From Sipunculus nudus (lineage: Eukaryota; Annelida; Sipuncula; Golfingiida; Sipunculidae), in assembly GCA_026874595.1 (NCBI GenBank), contig CM049315.1:61191389-61255388 (forward strand): 64,000 nt of DNA, in the 5' to 3' direction. The notes below the pieces were generated by a model that searched no databases, was not told the DNA's origin, and saw only the letters and a program-made list of their open reading frames with translations. Positions within the stretch are counted from its first letter, which is position 1; every line of letters starts with the position of its first letter. Shown in pieces: positions 24,139 through 36,299 of this stretch. The position numbers were made by a program, and so were the translations under genes.

Positions 24139-27100
24139 TTATTGTAGGTGGTGTCACCAGTCTTGTGTATGACAAATCTTAACAATTTGTATAAATTTGC
24201 CCAATTCCAGGCTGATATATCAAATTCCTCTGGAGAAATAAGTTGGCATATAGACTGTGCAAAAGTGATTGTAGCTTGCAACACCTGTCTTGTAAACGAG
24301 AAAGCCATCAAAGACAGGTCAAAATATCAGGCTAACTTGGATGACTAGCCTTAGGTGAGAAAGGCTCAAGCAACTGCAATGAGTGAACTCTTGACCTGCA
24401 CCTGGCTAGAATGAGTGAATTCTGTTGCATAATCTGACACAGCTGGCAGTCTGCCAATTTTATAAATAGATCCAGGCTGAACTCTGGTGCCAAATCTGAT
24501 GCAGTGGGCAGTCTGCCAAAGCTATAAATAGAATCCAGCTACTGCACTGAGTGAACTCTTGACCTTTACCTGGCTGCACTGAGTAAACTCTTGACCTGTT
24601 GCCTAATCTGATACAGTTGCCAGTCTGCCAAAGCTATAAATAGATCCAGGCTGACCTCTAGCCTGTTTTCAAATCTGAAATAGTAGCCACACCATTGCAT
24701 AAGCTCATGCAGGGGCCCTGCCATGAGGGGCATAACACCCATGAAGTGATCACATGGTGCCCATGTGGTGTTCACATGTCACCCATGAGGTGATCACATG
24801 CCTTGTGCTTGGCTGCACTGATTGAACTCTTGACCTATATCTGGATGCACTGAATGAACTCTTGATCTGTTGCCAAATCTGAAACAGTTGGCAGTTTCTC
24901 AACCTATTTTAAGATACAGACACAATCTAGACCTGTTGGTAAATCTGTTTACACGTACTGAAAGACTTTGGCTAAAATGCTTTTTTTTTCAAGCTGACAT
25001 ATTCATAAACTTTTTATCAAAATATATATAATAATAAAAGATGCAGTCCTTTCATCTTTAAAGGTCCAATAATTCTGCCAAAAATCATTCAAGTTAACTT
25101 GAACAAAGGCCACCTACGAATAATTTTTGTGCAATGTTACAGAAGTTGTAATTGAAACAATAATTTTGTAGAAGAAAAGTTTTGCAGTCCACAGTTTGAA
25201 ATAGACATAAATATAATGGCCATAAGACCAACTTAAGTTTTCTGATATGACTGAAAAAAAAAGCATGTCCTAGGATAATTCTTTTGAAAAAATTGAAAAA
25301 TTCATTTTGACAGTTTTGTCATAAACATTTTAAGCTGAAAAGAGCTAAAATTATGAGGGTTTGCCCATAAAAAAACAGGTCATAGTAGGTGGCACCACAA
25401 AATTTGCAACTTCAAATATGAGTATTGTGACCAACATTTGCACAATACTTGGTAATGTTAGCTACTGTCATTTCTGAGATTACACTGTCAGTATGCTTAC
25501 TTGGCAAAATGACTGTTCAAATTCCTGTAACTCCACTAAAATTCATCAAATGCAAACCATTTGAACAAACGTGAGAGGGCCTGCCTCTGGGATCATTTCT
25601 GTAAAATATTGAACAATTTGGCTGGAACATTTACAAGAAGAAGACTTTTAAAAGTTTTTCAGCTTTTTCACTATAAAATCTAAGTAAATGCAGACAGCAA
25701 AAAAATTAAGCTGAATCCCACAATATTTGATATGTGACAGATAATTGCATAAAATCTGAGGATGGTAGCTCCTGCTATTCCTGAGAAACTATGGGTTAAT
25801 GTACAGATGACCAATGACCCCCGTACAAAAAAAAGGTCAATGCAGGTGGCACCACTAATACCTGAATTTCATATATGACTCATGTGACCAACACTGGCAT
25901 AAAATTTGGTGATGATACCTCCGGCCGTTTCTGAGACTGTCATTTTAGTATGCTTTTTTGGACAGGTGTCTAAGTTCAACTTCCTGTAACTCGGCCAAAA
26001 TTCACCAAACTTGAACCATTGGAACAAACTTGAAAGAGATGGTATAAAAAATTATTTCTGTGAAATATTGAACAATTTGGCTTGACTGTTTCAGAGGAGA
26101 AGATTTTTAAAGTTTTTCTTAGCTTTTTCTCTAGAAAATCTAGAAAATGCAGAGTTTTTCAGATGGCTAATTTTTACATTAAATTTCATGATCTAGCTCC
26201 AGTCGTTTTCTAAAAAGTATGGGTTAACAAACAGATGATGGATGCCGCCACACCATCGCATTAGCTCACAAGTTTGCTAAAAATTACTATAGATGCATAT
26301 TGAATGCAAAATTATAATACAGATCAATACATCTCACAAACGGCAAAATTTTGAATTAAGTTGAGTATAGATACTAATTATTTATAATCCATGTACAGCC
26401 ATCTTTATATACCCACAGACAGCTGTATACCTGTGATTGTAAACATTCCCTGGCATGAGGAATATCTAAAATCATTAATTTACATTTTTTAAAAGATTTT
26501 ATAAAACATTCTTGTCAATATTAACCATAGATAACCTGAAATCTAAATGTCTAGAGGCATGATGTAACGGATGCTGATAAACTGGTGCCAGGCTAGATGT
26601 GTCTGCTTCACACAGCTAACATATATGGTAAAATGTCTCAATTCAATCTTTATAATTCAGCCAAAATTCATTCTTTGGAACCATATAAGACAATTATTAT
26701 AAGAATTATTCAGGGGATTATTCTTGTAAAATATTAAACAAATTGGCCTCAGTGGAGTCAGTCAAAAAACGTTTTACAGGTTTATAACTCATATGGGAAA
26801 ATACAGCAAAATGGTTAAGTTCAGCTTCCCATTACTCAGCCAAAAATCACTGAACCAAAACCATTTGAACAAATTTGAATTATCAACATCTAAGGATAAT
26901 TTATGTGTGAGATTTAAGAATTTGGCCCAGTGGTTTTTGAGAAGAATATCTTTGTAGCCACTGAGCTAAAATGGGCTGTTACAGCATATGACTAAATTCA
27001 GCTTCCCATAACTCAGCCAAAAGTCACTGAACTGAGACCATTTGAACCAACTTCAGAAAGCACTACCCTAGGATGATTTTTGAGCGATATAAAACAATTT

Positions 27101-27668
27101 GGCCATATGGTTTCAGAGAAAAAGTTTTTGGAGATGTCAGGATGATACGGGTACTGATGACCCCCATACAAAAAAGAGGCCGATATAGGTGGCACCAATA
27201 CCTCAATTTCATATATGACTCATGTGACCAACATTGGCATAAAATTTGGTGATGATAACTCCAGCCGTTTCTGAGATTATAATTTTAGTATGCTTTTTTG
27301 GACAGATAACTAAGTTCAACTTCCTGTAACTTGGCCAAAAATCACCGAACATAAACCATTCGATCAAACTTGAGAAAGGTTGTTCCAGGGATTATTTCTG
27401 TGAAATATTGGACAATTTGGCTGAACAGTTTCAGAGAAAGGATTTTTAAAGCTTTTTTAGTTTTTCCCTATAAAATCTAAGAAAATACAGTTAGCCAAAA
27501 AATAAGCAATATAGAGTTTTATAGATGACTAATTTTTTGCATAAAATTTGGTGATGCTAACTCTTGCCGTTTTCAAGATAGTATGGGTTAAGGTACAGAT
27601 GCCGGACAACAGACTACGGACGCCAGACGACGCCACACCATCCCAAAAGCTCACAGGTTCACTAAAAA
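22274..27668 (+). mobile_element. Family A element (A2) whose 5' end is an E module
   Basis: It begins CTAGAATATGGG (family E start), passes at about 24139 into the family A body (ATTGTAGGTGGTGTCACC...) and ends CCCAAAAGCTCACAGGTTC plus ACTAAAAA. The usual first 190 bp of family A (CAAGGCC...) are absent. CTATAAATAG or TTATAAATAG elements occur at about 24460, 24522 and 24634. A long middle section (26280-27110) is shared with A4, A5 and A6 but not A1. Confidence 0.75.
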
Positions 27669-27978
27669 TACAGGTGGCGCCACCACTTTTGGGGAACTCA
27701 CAAAACTAGTCATTGTCAATATTCAAGCAAGATTCATGACAAATCATGCATTAATTATCAAGATATTGGAGGTTGTGTATTATATTTTTGATTATTCTTG
27801 GGGGGTACTTTCAAGCCCCATAGCTCAGAGGTTATGGGCAACAGGGACCTAGTTTCGAAGGAGATTTTTCATGGACCTCCCTAGATATGAAGCTAGAAAA
27901 TTCCAGAATCAGCAGTTACAATTTGTGCATGGTTAATGGTAAGACGGACAGATGACTTTCAGACTGCTGAGCTAAAAA

Positions 27979-28713
27979 CTAAAACATTTTCAGGATTGGG
28001 ATTTCTGTTTTAGCCTGTCAGTTCCCTGATGACCAAAAATCACTGGCTCTACTGTCAGTAGGGTTTTCATTCATCCATTCCATTAAGAGTCCTGTATCAA
28101 GGCAGCAAAGGCAAGCCCATTTCTTATCAATTTAACTATGTGCATATCTAAATCTGATGGATAAACGATAAATTCAAACAATTCATACGCACAAATATGG
28201 TAAGTAAGAAATCCAACAGTTTTGATTTGTGTTCCTTCTGACTTTCAGGGTTCTCAAAGTCAAGTTTTTGCCAATTGCTTGCAGAATATAGGTCAAAGTG
28301 ACCTAATTTCATGTTTCTATCAGATCCCCTTGGATATCAGGTATAAAGGTTCTTGGTCCAACTGTTATCGAATGTGCCCTGTATGACTTTCAGGGTGCTA
28401 ATATACTGTATCCTGCCCCAAGTTCATAGAAATTAGGTCAAGATGATCTAATTTCAGTGTACAAAAGACTGGGTACACTGAACCTAACTGCAAGGTTTAT
28501 CCCCTGTGGTTTTTATATGGGGTTCATGAGGTACCAGATATTTTAGAACTTAGGAAAACATACTACAGTGACCCTGTTTCAGTACTGATTTGTCCCAACT
28601 TTCAGGATTGTATATTCAAAAGGATACCAGTTGGAGGGTTCTTTCTTTATCTATAGGGACCTGAAATCAGCTGAGCTCATCATAAACTGATCACCCTGAT
28701 TGACATTTGTTAC
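27979..28713. other. Intron DNA beside the TBC exon, with faint F/D-type similarity
   Basis: Phrases such as GGTCAAAGTGACCTAATTTC and GACCTAATTTCAGG recall the D/F bodies, but the ends are not visible. It looks like an old, eroded element. Confidence 0.4.
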
Positions 28714-28883
28714 CTGGTTGATGACACGTTCCATTTGGATGATGCCAAGATCAGGAAGTGTTGTTTTCAAGAATTCCACAATGGATTCAAAGCTATGGCA
28801 CTCCATTATTAGCTCTTTATGGTTGCCTAGCAACATCAGCGCAACCTTGAACACAACCTCAAGGCCATGTAAGAAGATGAGAT
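28714..28883 (-). CDS. TBC1D4: Exon of the TBC1D4-like Rab-GAP: end of the TBC domain
   Basis: The 170-bp exon runs from an acceptor CTTTGCAG (ending at 28884) to the donor CAG|GTAAC at 28714. It encodes about 57 residues starting with a split Asp codon: DLIFLHGLEVVFKVALMLLG, then LIMECHSFESIVEFLKTTLP and MERVINQ. These are the last helices of the TBC (Rab-GAP) domain, and the segments LIMEC and IVEFLK-TLP are close to TBC1D4. The catalytic Arg and Gln fingers lie in earlier exons. An alternative acceptor CTCTTCAG about 20 bp upstream would keep MFNFFA in frame; family similarity favours the inner one. It joins the exon at 13879 in phase 0. Confidence 0.88.
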
Positions 28884-29278
28884 CTGCAAAGAAATTAAAC
28901 ATACTGAAGAGTTAAAAGGAAAGATAATATGAATACTGAAAAACTGCTATTCTGAACATATTTCATTCACAAGAATCCTGCTTTTGTACCAGTGCTAACT
29001 ATGTCACACAAAGTATAGTTAAATTCTGACTCATTCCAACCTACCTGCATCATTTTCATTTATGTCAAATCCCTGTGCCGAGGTATTTTACATAAACTTA
29101 AACCTATTTTGCACACATTCTGTTTGACAATTATACACTAACTTCACTAAGTGCCGTGCGTTTCTTTTGTGGTGACTGAAAATGGGGAAGGAAGACTAAA
29201 TATAAAAACATAGTTTCAGAACCAAAACCCCTTTTGAGCTGGAATGTGAGAAATTTGTTCTCAATCAAACAGCTGCAT
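28884..29278 (-). other. Intron upstream of the TBC exon, unique-looking part
   Basis: No repeat family was recognised. This is the start (in gene order, the 3' end) of a further intron; the preceding exon was not found in the rest of the window. Confidence 0.5.
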
Positions 29279-29281
29279 TAA

Positions 29282-29616
29282 GGCCAAAAAAAATTTAAGT
29301 TATGGTTCTCAGGCACCGCCCACATCAATTTTAAACCCCCGCATCAAAAATTTTTATTTTGATTTTCAATAAAAACTTTCCAATTTTGAGCTGCTGCCGC
29401 TCCTACATTTCTTTCAATAAGATAAAACCATACAATTTCCTTTGTTTTGTAGTGCTTTTACTTATTTAGCAAAATAAAATTGTTATTTTAATGCTTTTCC
29501 CTTATCATTTGACATTTTTATCGAAACATACCAAAAACTTTAAAATAAAAAAGCGCCCGCCCGCATTGATTTCTGAAAAAAAGTGCCTGAGAACCATACC
29601 TTTTTTTATTTTGGCC
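29282..29616. mobile_element. PIF/Harbinger-type MITE (335 bp)
   Basis: The terminal inverted repeats are about 38 bp. The left starts GGCCAAAAAAAATTTAAG and continues TATGGTTCTCAGGCAC; the right is the inverse, GTGCCTGAGAACCATA followed by CTTTTTTTATTTTGGCC. TAA flanks both ends (29279-29281 and 29617-29619). The interior is AT-rich and lacks coding capacity. The second copy is at 7225-7540, on the other side of the gene's 3' end. Confidence 0.85.
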
Positions 29617-29619
29617 TAA

Positions 29620-30233
29620 GAGGTTTTAGCAAACCTGTAGTGAGTGAGGGATTCCCAGGTACTCTAGCAAGAATTGATTTGTTTAACTTCTGTGACATCA
29701 GCAAGAGCTTTATTACCTCTGCCAACAAATGTGGCAGGGTTAAGTGTTTATCAGTGTTTGTGGGTGTTTATGAGCCATATCTTCACAAGTTCTGGATGAA
29801 TTTCATGAAATTTTTAGGAATGAGGGACCATTGGCACAGGAAAGAAAATTTAGTCTTTGGATGGACCAATGAAATTGTTTTTCTGTACAACATCACCCTG
29901 AACTAGACGTTTCCGTCATTGGACACTATCCCTAGACACTGCATTGGTATGCTCAAACACCCTTTAAAGTGGCCCCCTTCTTCTGAAGCATATATTGACA
30001 CTTTACATGCTCAAGGTCACCACAGTCAAAGTCACCTATTGTTTAACTTGTCCTAAGCTGGTTGAAACTATATGTATCAAAATTCATTAAAAATATGCAG
30101 CACAAAAATCCTAAGTTTTCAAAGATTTCACCTTGAAGTCCAAGGTCAAAGCCACCAGTTTTCAAATATGTCTGAGAACTTGGTAGAAACAATTCACGTA
30201 TCAAATTTGAGGACAAAATATGCAAAATTAAAT
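29620..30233. other. Intron DNA with eroded F-type similarity
   Basis: The open frame 29583-29906 overlaps the MITE end and has no family resemblance. From about 29990 to 30230, phrases such as CTCAAGGTCACC and TTGAAGTCCAAGGTCAAAG point to an old element rich in AGGTCA half-sites. Confidence 0.4.
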
Positions 30234-30277
30234 CAAGGGACCCAAGGGTCACGGTGCTCAGCTGTTATATATGATAA

Positions 30278-32239
30278 CTAGGGACCCATGGGTCTTGATG
30301 CTCAGGTGCATTTGTTTATAAGGATATATGTTTGTGAGGTTTTCCAAATATTGGTTCTGTGATCAGTCTGAAGCCAACCTGTCTACCCAAACTGGAGTTA
30401 TCATCCATAAACTAATTTGTGAATGGATGGGCCCTGTGACCTTAACCTTTGAACTTATGACCCCAAAATCAAAAGGAAACATCCCCTATTGGTAGGTGCA
30501 CCACATGTTGATGATGGAAGGATTGAGATGAAAAGTTTGGCTTAAAATGCATCCCCAATCTTTAAAAAGTAGTGGGTCCTGTGACCTTGACCTTTGATTC
30601 CATGACCCAAGAATCAACAGTAGTGGGCCATATATAAGTCAAGTTTGAAACCAGTATTTCAAACCAAACTGGTGTTATCATCTGGAAACTAATATGTGGA
30701 TTGATGGCCCCCATGACCTTGACCTTGTGACCCCAAAATCCATAAGTTACTTCCACCATTGGCAGGTGAGCAACATCTGGAAGATAGATCGTTTGGGACA
30801 GAAAGTTTGGCTAAAAATACAACAACATTCTTTTTTAAAGAAGTGGGTCCTGTGACCTTGACCTTTGTCCTTATGACCCCAAAATCAAAAGGATTCTTAC
30901 ATTATTGGTGGGTCATATATAAGTCAATATTGTTGGGTCATATATAAGTCAAAGTTGAAACCAATATGTCAATCTGAACTGGAGTTATCATCCAGAAAGA
31001 AATATATGGACAGATGGGCCCCTGTGACAATGACCTTTGACCTTGTGACCCCCAACTCAATCAGTTTCTTCCCCTACTGGCAGCTCAGCTATATGTGCAA
31101 GATGAAAAGTTTGGCTTAAAATGCATCCACAATCTTTCTAAATAAGTGGATACTGTGACCTTGACCTTTGACCTCATGACCCCAAAACTGAACAGAATCT
31201 TCCCCTATTGGCAGGTTAGCTATATCTTGAAGATGGAAGGTTATGGATGAAAAGTTTGGCTTCAAATGCATATGCATTCTTTTTAAAGAAATGAGTCCTG
31301 GGACCATGACCTTTGATCGTTGAACCCCAAAATACAAACAGTTCTTACTTTAGTGGTGAGTCATATATAAGTTAAGTTTGAAACCAATATGTCAAACTAA
31401 ACTGGAGTTATCATCTGGAAACTAATTTGTGAACAGATGACCCCTGTGACCTTGACCTTTGACCATGTGACCCCAAATACATTTATGCTCTCCCCATATT
31501 GGCAAGTCAGCTAAATGTGCAAAATGGAAAATTTGGGATGAAAAGCTTGGCATAAAATGCAGCCATAATTTTTTTAAAAAAGTGAGTCCTGTGACCTTGA
31601 CCCTTGACCTCATGACCCAAAAATCATATAGGTTCTTGCTTTAGTGGTGGGCCATATGTAAGTCAAGATTGAAATCCATGTGTCAATACAACCTGGAGTT
31701 ATCATCAGGAAACAAATTTGTGTGGATGGATGGATGGACAGACAGACAAACAGACAGACAGACAGGGTGATAACTATATGGCATCCACTTGTGATCAATA
31801 AACACACCAGGTTTTTGGGACACTAGATGTAATTACAGCTGAGAAACTGACATGATTGTTGTCATTTTACAGTAAAAAAATAAAAAATACAGGTGGCACC
31901 ACCACTTCGGGAACTGACAAAACTAGTCATTGTCAATATTCAAGGCAAGATTCATGACAATCCATGCATTAATTATAAAGATATTGGAGGTTTTGTATTA
32001 TATTTTTGATTATTCTGGGGGGTACTTTCAAGCCCAATAGCTCGGAGGATATAGGTCGCAGTGACCTAATTTCAGGTTTCCAAGGAGATTATTGACCTCC
32101 CTGGATATTAACTAAGAAATTTCTAGGTCCAGCAGTTAGGATTTGTGCCCTGCTAACAGACGGCACGACGGACAACGGACAAAGCGCCATTCCTAAGCCT
32201 CAGCTGACTTACAGTCAGCTGCTAGCTGAGCTAAAAAAA
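30278..32239 (+). mobile_element. Family F element, rich in nuclear-receptor-like half-sites
   Basis: It starts CTAGGGACCCATGGGTC. The body is a diverged tandem array in which each unit contains TGTGACCTTGACCTTTGACC or a close variant (about 30587, 30715, 30852, 31025, 31156, 31447 and 31592), with the phrase AACTGGAGTTATCATC between. An AGAC microsatellite lies at 31737-31772. A second part from 31890 (AGGTGGCACCACCACTTCGG) resembles D2. It ends with hairpin CTCAGCTGACTTACAGTCAG and GCTGAGCTAAAAAA. Confidence 0.8.
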
Positions 32240-32865
32240 TATTATTTGGAATTGAGGCACATGCTGGTTATGTGTGGTAATAAATATAAGTTGTATTACC
32301 AGTTGTTGGTGTTTAGCTTATGTATGATTTTGATAGTATCTTTGGAGACAGGGAAGAGGATTGATTTCATTTATTTTATTAATAAATGGAGTGCTACTGT
32401 CACACAGATTTTGACTTTGCTATATAACTAATAAGCAGCACATATAATATACGAGTTCAAATAGTTATTATAATTTAATAACAAATATTGTGCCAAATAT
32501 AATTTTTATTTAAAATAATAAGAGAATCATATGATTTTTTTAATAAAATATAACTGAAATGATTATTTAAATAGTATTAAAGAATATATTCATGAATGCA
32601 TTCATGAATACATTTTGAAATTATTTGCACTGGTATTCAAATACTTTCATTTTAACCTGAATTCATATTCTGATGCAAGAAATTTTATAACGGAGTATAT
32701 ATTCATATTCCTATTCAAATACATTTGCAAAGTATTCACACCATGTCTGGTATTTATTCAGTTTTAGCCAAACAATGATGTTGAGAATTCAGAATATACA
32801 AAATTCACAAATTTAAATAATGATCATAAGTACCTGGTTTTAATGCTTTTATTTATATTAAAAAA

Positions 32866-35138
32866 CAAGGCCTACAGGCCTTATGCGAACCTGTGCCAAG
32901 TTTAGGAGTATGAATGGAGGTTTTTTTTTTAGATTTAATATTGATCCTCTAAAGTCCTGCATATCTACCTTAGTCATTATGATTTTAGCAAAATGGACGC
33001 TTCCGTCCTGCAAGTTTCAGACCAGGACATTTTAAAACCAGAATATGGGTAGCTGACAAGCGACTATGTGTATCTGCAGAAATCAAAGTGGGACGGGTGA
33101 AGTGAGGCATGGATTAAGAGGCAAGGGGAATAGAGTGAGGTGTGTTGCATATTAGCATGGATGTCTGCAGCTTAAACTTGAATCTAGGTGGTGCCACCTG
33201 TCTTAAAATCGAGATAATTGTCCAGAATGTATAAACCTGCAAAATTTCAGAGTGATAAGACAAACCACTACTGAGATATGAGTGATTTTATCCTAAGGCA
33301 GATGAACAGATGGATGCTGTGCAAGAGTGGTTGCAGATGGTGCCACCAGTTTTGCCTATGATGAAGAGCTATATATGTGAGATCTATACACATGCAAAAT
33401 TTTGGCCTAATCGGTCAAACGGTTCCCGAGATATGAGCTTGGATGTCTGCAGAGTAAATGTGAATGTAGGTGGCACCACCTGTCATAAAATCGAGAAAGC
33501 TGTCCAGGATGTAAAAACCTGCAAAATTTCAGGTGGAAAAGTCAAACCACTGCTTAGATATGAGTGATTTTATCCAAAAGCAGATGAACAGATGGATGCT
33601 GTGCAAAAATGGTTGCAGGTGGCGCCACCCAGTTTTGCCTATGATGAAGAGCTAATTCAGATCTATACACATGCAAAATTTTGGCCCAATCGGTCAAACG
33701 GTTCCCGAGATATGACCTTGGATGTCTGCAGAGTAAACGTGAATGTAGGTAGCACCACCTGTCATAAAATCGAGAAAGCTGTCCAGGATGTATAAACCTG
33801 CAAAATTTAAGGTGGAAAATTCAAACCACTGCTGAGATATGAGTGATATTATCCCAAGACAGATGAACAGATGGACGCTGTGCAAAAATGGTTGCAGGTG
33901 GCGCAACCATTTTTAGTGTATGTTATAAAGCTATAAAAGGGCTTCATTTGTGCAAAAGTTTTAGCCTGATCGGTCAAATTGGTATCCGAGATATGAGGGT
34001 TTATGTGTTGAAACAGACACACAAATGGACGCTGGGCAGCAAGGAAAGATCGGAGGTCAACAAAAAATGAGGGTGCAGCAGTTCACATTTGATAAACCGA
34101 TTCGGTTAAAATGCAAATCAAGTTTTTTCAAACAGTTGAAAGATAAAGTTCCAATAATCTGGGAATTCTGCATCTAAACATTGTGTCCAGATGTCTAGAC
34201 GCTGTGTGTAGACATCTAGACACATTGTCTAGACACCACCCCTCCCAGCCAGGTCAGTTGCCATGGTGATGTCTGGACCCCACCTGTTTGTACTGAGTGA
34301 CCTCTTGACTTGGCTGCTGAAACTCAGCATATTGTCAAATCTGTTTTCAAATACAGAAAGCCTTTTCCAATTGGCTACAATGTTTTTTTTTAAAACTGTA
34401 TTTAACCAATCTATTCTTATAAAACTGGCAGAACCTTACCATAGAATAATTCTTGTAAAGTTTAAACCAATCAGCTTAACAGTTTCATCATAAATCAGTG
34501 TATAAGCTAGATAAGTTTCAAATAACATTTTCGCTTGTAAAAAACACATCAATGTAGGTGGCGCCACCAATACCTCAAAATCAGATATGACATATGTGAC
34601 AAATATTGGTATAAAATTTGGTCATAATAGCTCTAGCCGTTTCTGGGATTTTAATTTTAGTGTGCTTTTTTGGACAGATGACTAAGTTCAACCTCCTGTA
34701 ACTCGGCCAAAAATCTCCAAACTGGAACCATTCAATTAAACTTGAAAGAGATTGTTCCAGGGATCATTTCTGTGAAATATTGGACAATTTGGCTGGACAG
34801 TTTCAGAGAAGAAGATTTTTAAAGGTTTTTAAGCTTTTCTCTATAAAATTTAAATTAATGCAGATACCCAATAATAAGCTCCAGGGCACCAAGTTTCACA
34901 TGTGACTAATTCTTACATGCAATTTGGAGCTGCTAGCTGCGAGGGTTTCCGACTTACAGCCATGGACGGCGGAAAGCCAGCCCTGGACGGTGGACGGCTG
35001 ACGGATGACGCTGCGCATGGTGATGCTAGCTTCTGCCGTTTTTGAGATAGCTATGGTAAACATACAGACGATGCACGACAGTCGATGCACGACGGAGGCT
35101 GCCGCACCATCGCATAAGCTCACAGGTTCGCTAAAAAT
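32866..35138 (+). mobile_element. Family A element, copy A3 (2.3 kb), with an E module
   Basis: It starts CAAGGCCTACAGGCC and ends GCATAAGCTCACAGG plus TTCGCTAAAAA. An E module opens at 33038 (CCAGAATATGGG) with 276-bp-type units carrying GGTGGCGCCACC at about 33619. At the place of the usual E hairpin, a different inverted repeat appears (AGATGTCTA / TAGACATCT, 34188-34218). A GGTGGCGCCACC lies at 34558. It inserted in the A-run of C2. Confidence 0.8.
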
Positions 35139-36299
35139 GTTACATATTTACTTTGGACTTCTTTCACATCAATCTACACTCTAGACACAGTAGGAATCTA
35201 GAATAATTTAATCAACTGCATCTTTGTCTATCATTAATTTCCTTCATATGATCCCTTATTACTAGTCATGAATAATATGATTTATTTTTTTTATCATTAT
35301 TATTGAACTGAAAAATACCATAGGTGACTGCATGGTGTTATTTGGAATACGTGACATTCTATCCATCCATACAAGATTCTTACATCATCAGTAACAGCAA
35401 GTTAATTTCCTGTTACTCATCTACAAACAAATTCCTTTTCTATTCATTTTTCTTTAATTTTTTTATTAAAAACCAATAGAAATTTATTAATTTTTTGTTT
35501 ATTGTTATGTTGTTTGTCAAAACAACTACTAGGGGAGTTGGGTTGGACACCTGTGTCTGGCCTGTGGTTGATCAACTGTGGCTGGCCATTAGCTGCCTAG
35601 CTGCCCCAGTGTATGCCTCACCTCAAGCGTGCATAATTTGCTGAAAGGTCAACAAGGTCAACATACAGGTGACTGAAGAGGGGCTTGGGAGAGCCTGGGT
35701 CTTACATGGTCAATACAATTACGCAATACTAACATCAGTTATTTTTATTAGGCAGTCTTGAAGTGTAACAATGGGTTTTTAATGGAAAAATGAAGTTTTC
35801 CATTAATATCTCGAAGGAATTAAGTCCTAGTGACCAAATTTTTGGCATGGTAGGGGATTTTGGAGACCTCTAACTGTATGCCAACTTTTAGGAACTGAGA
35901 GCTGAAGCTGGGGAGCTGAGCTCTAGCAAACTGCAAAACACTAGCTTGATGTAAACAATCTGTGACCTGGTGCTTGATAACTTCATAGACATAGAAAGTA
36001 TGTCTATGATAACTTGAATAAAACCTACAGTTTTTGATCAACTGGTTTCAAATTTTTGGTGTTAAAGATGAAATGCTAACAAAAACATGCTGTGAAAATT
36101 AAATCCACAGCAGTTACAGAAAACAAGGCCTACAGGCCTAATGAAAACCTGTGCATTGGGAAATACACCAGGTATAATGCTTCAATGATGGACCATGACT
36201 TCTCATGTATATGAACAATGCAGGTACTAAACATTTTGAATAAGAAACAATTACACAAACATCACTGCTGAAATACTGGCATGGATGCACACAACACAA

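Larger units (their letters stand above)
22091..27978 (+). mobile_element. Family D element (D2), split by a 5.4-kb A/E insertion
   Basis: The left part (22091-22273) is nearly identical to D1 (GACCCATGGGTC, GCTCAGCTGACTGGGAAGA, up to AAAAAATGCATTAACTTTAAAA). The right part (27669-27978) continues with ATACAGGTGGCGCCACCAC as in D/F copies and ends GCTGAGCTAAAAA. The join lies in an A-run, where D1 has an uninterrupted A9 run. Confidence 0.75.
13880..28713 (-). other. Intron of the TBC1D4-like gene (14.8 kb, repeat-filled)
   Basis: The donor is CAG|GTAAC at 28714/28713 and the acceptor is TTTTTTAG ending at 13880. Both flanking exons end and start in phase 0 and together give the continuous protein MERVINQ-VFDMNISKQ, which matches the family across the junction. 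The intron contains families I, C, H, A, E and D, each annotated below. Confidence 0.85.

Noticed and set aside
29583-29906. 107-residue open frame as an exon
   Set aside because: Its first part is the end of the MITE, and no splice signals or family resemblance were found.
31737-31772. AGAC microsatellite as the 3' end of F
   Set aside because: The element continues for nearly 500 bp to a second microsatellite, hairpin and GCTAAAA end at 32239.
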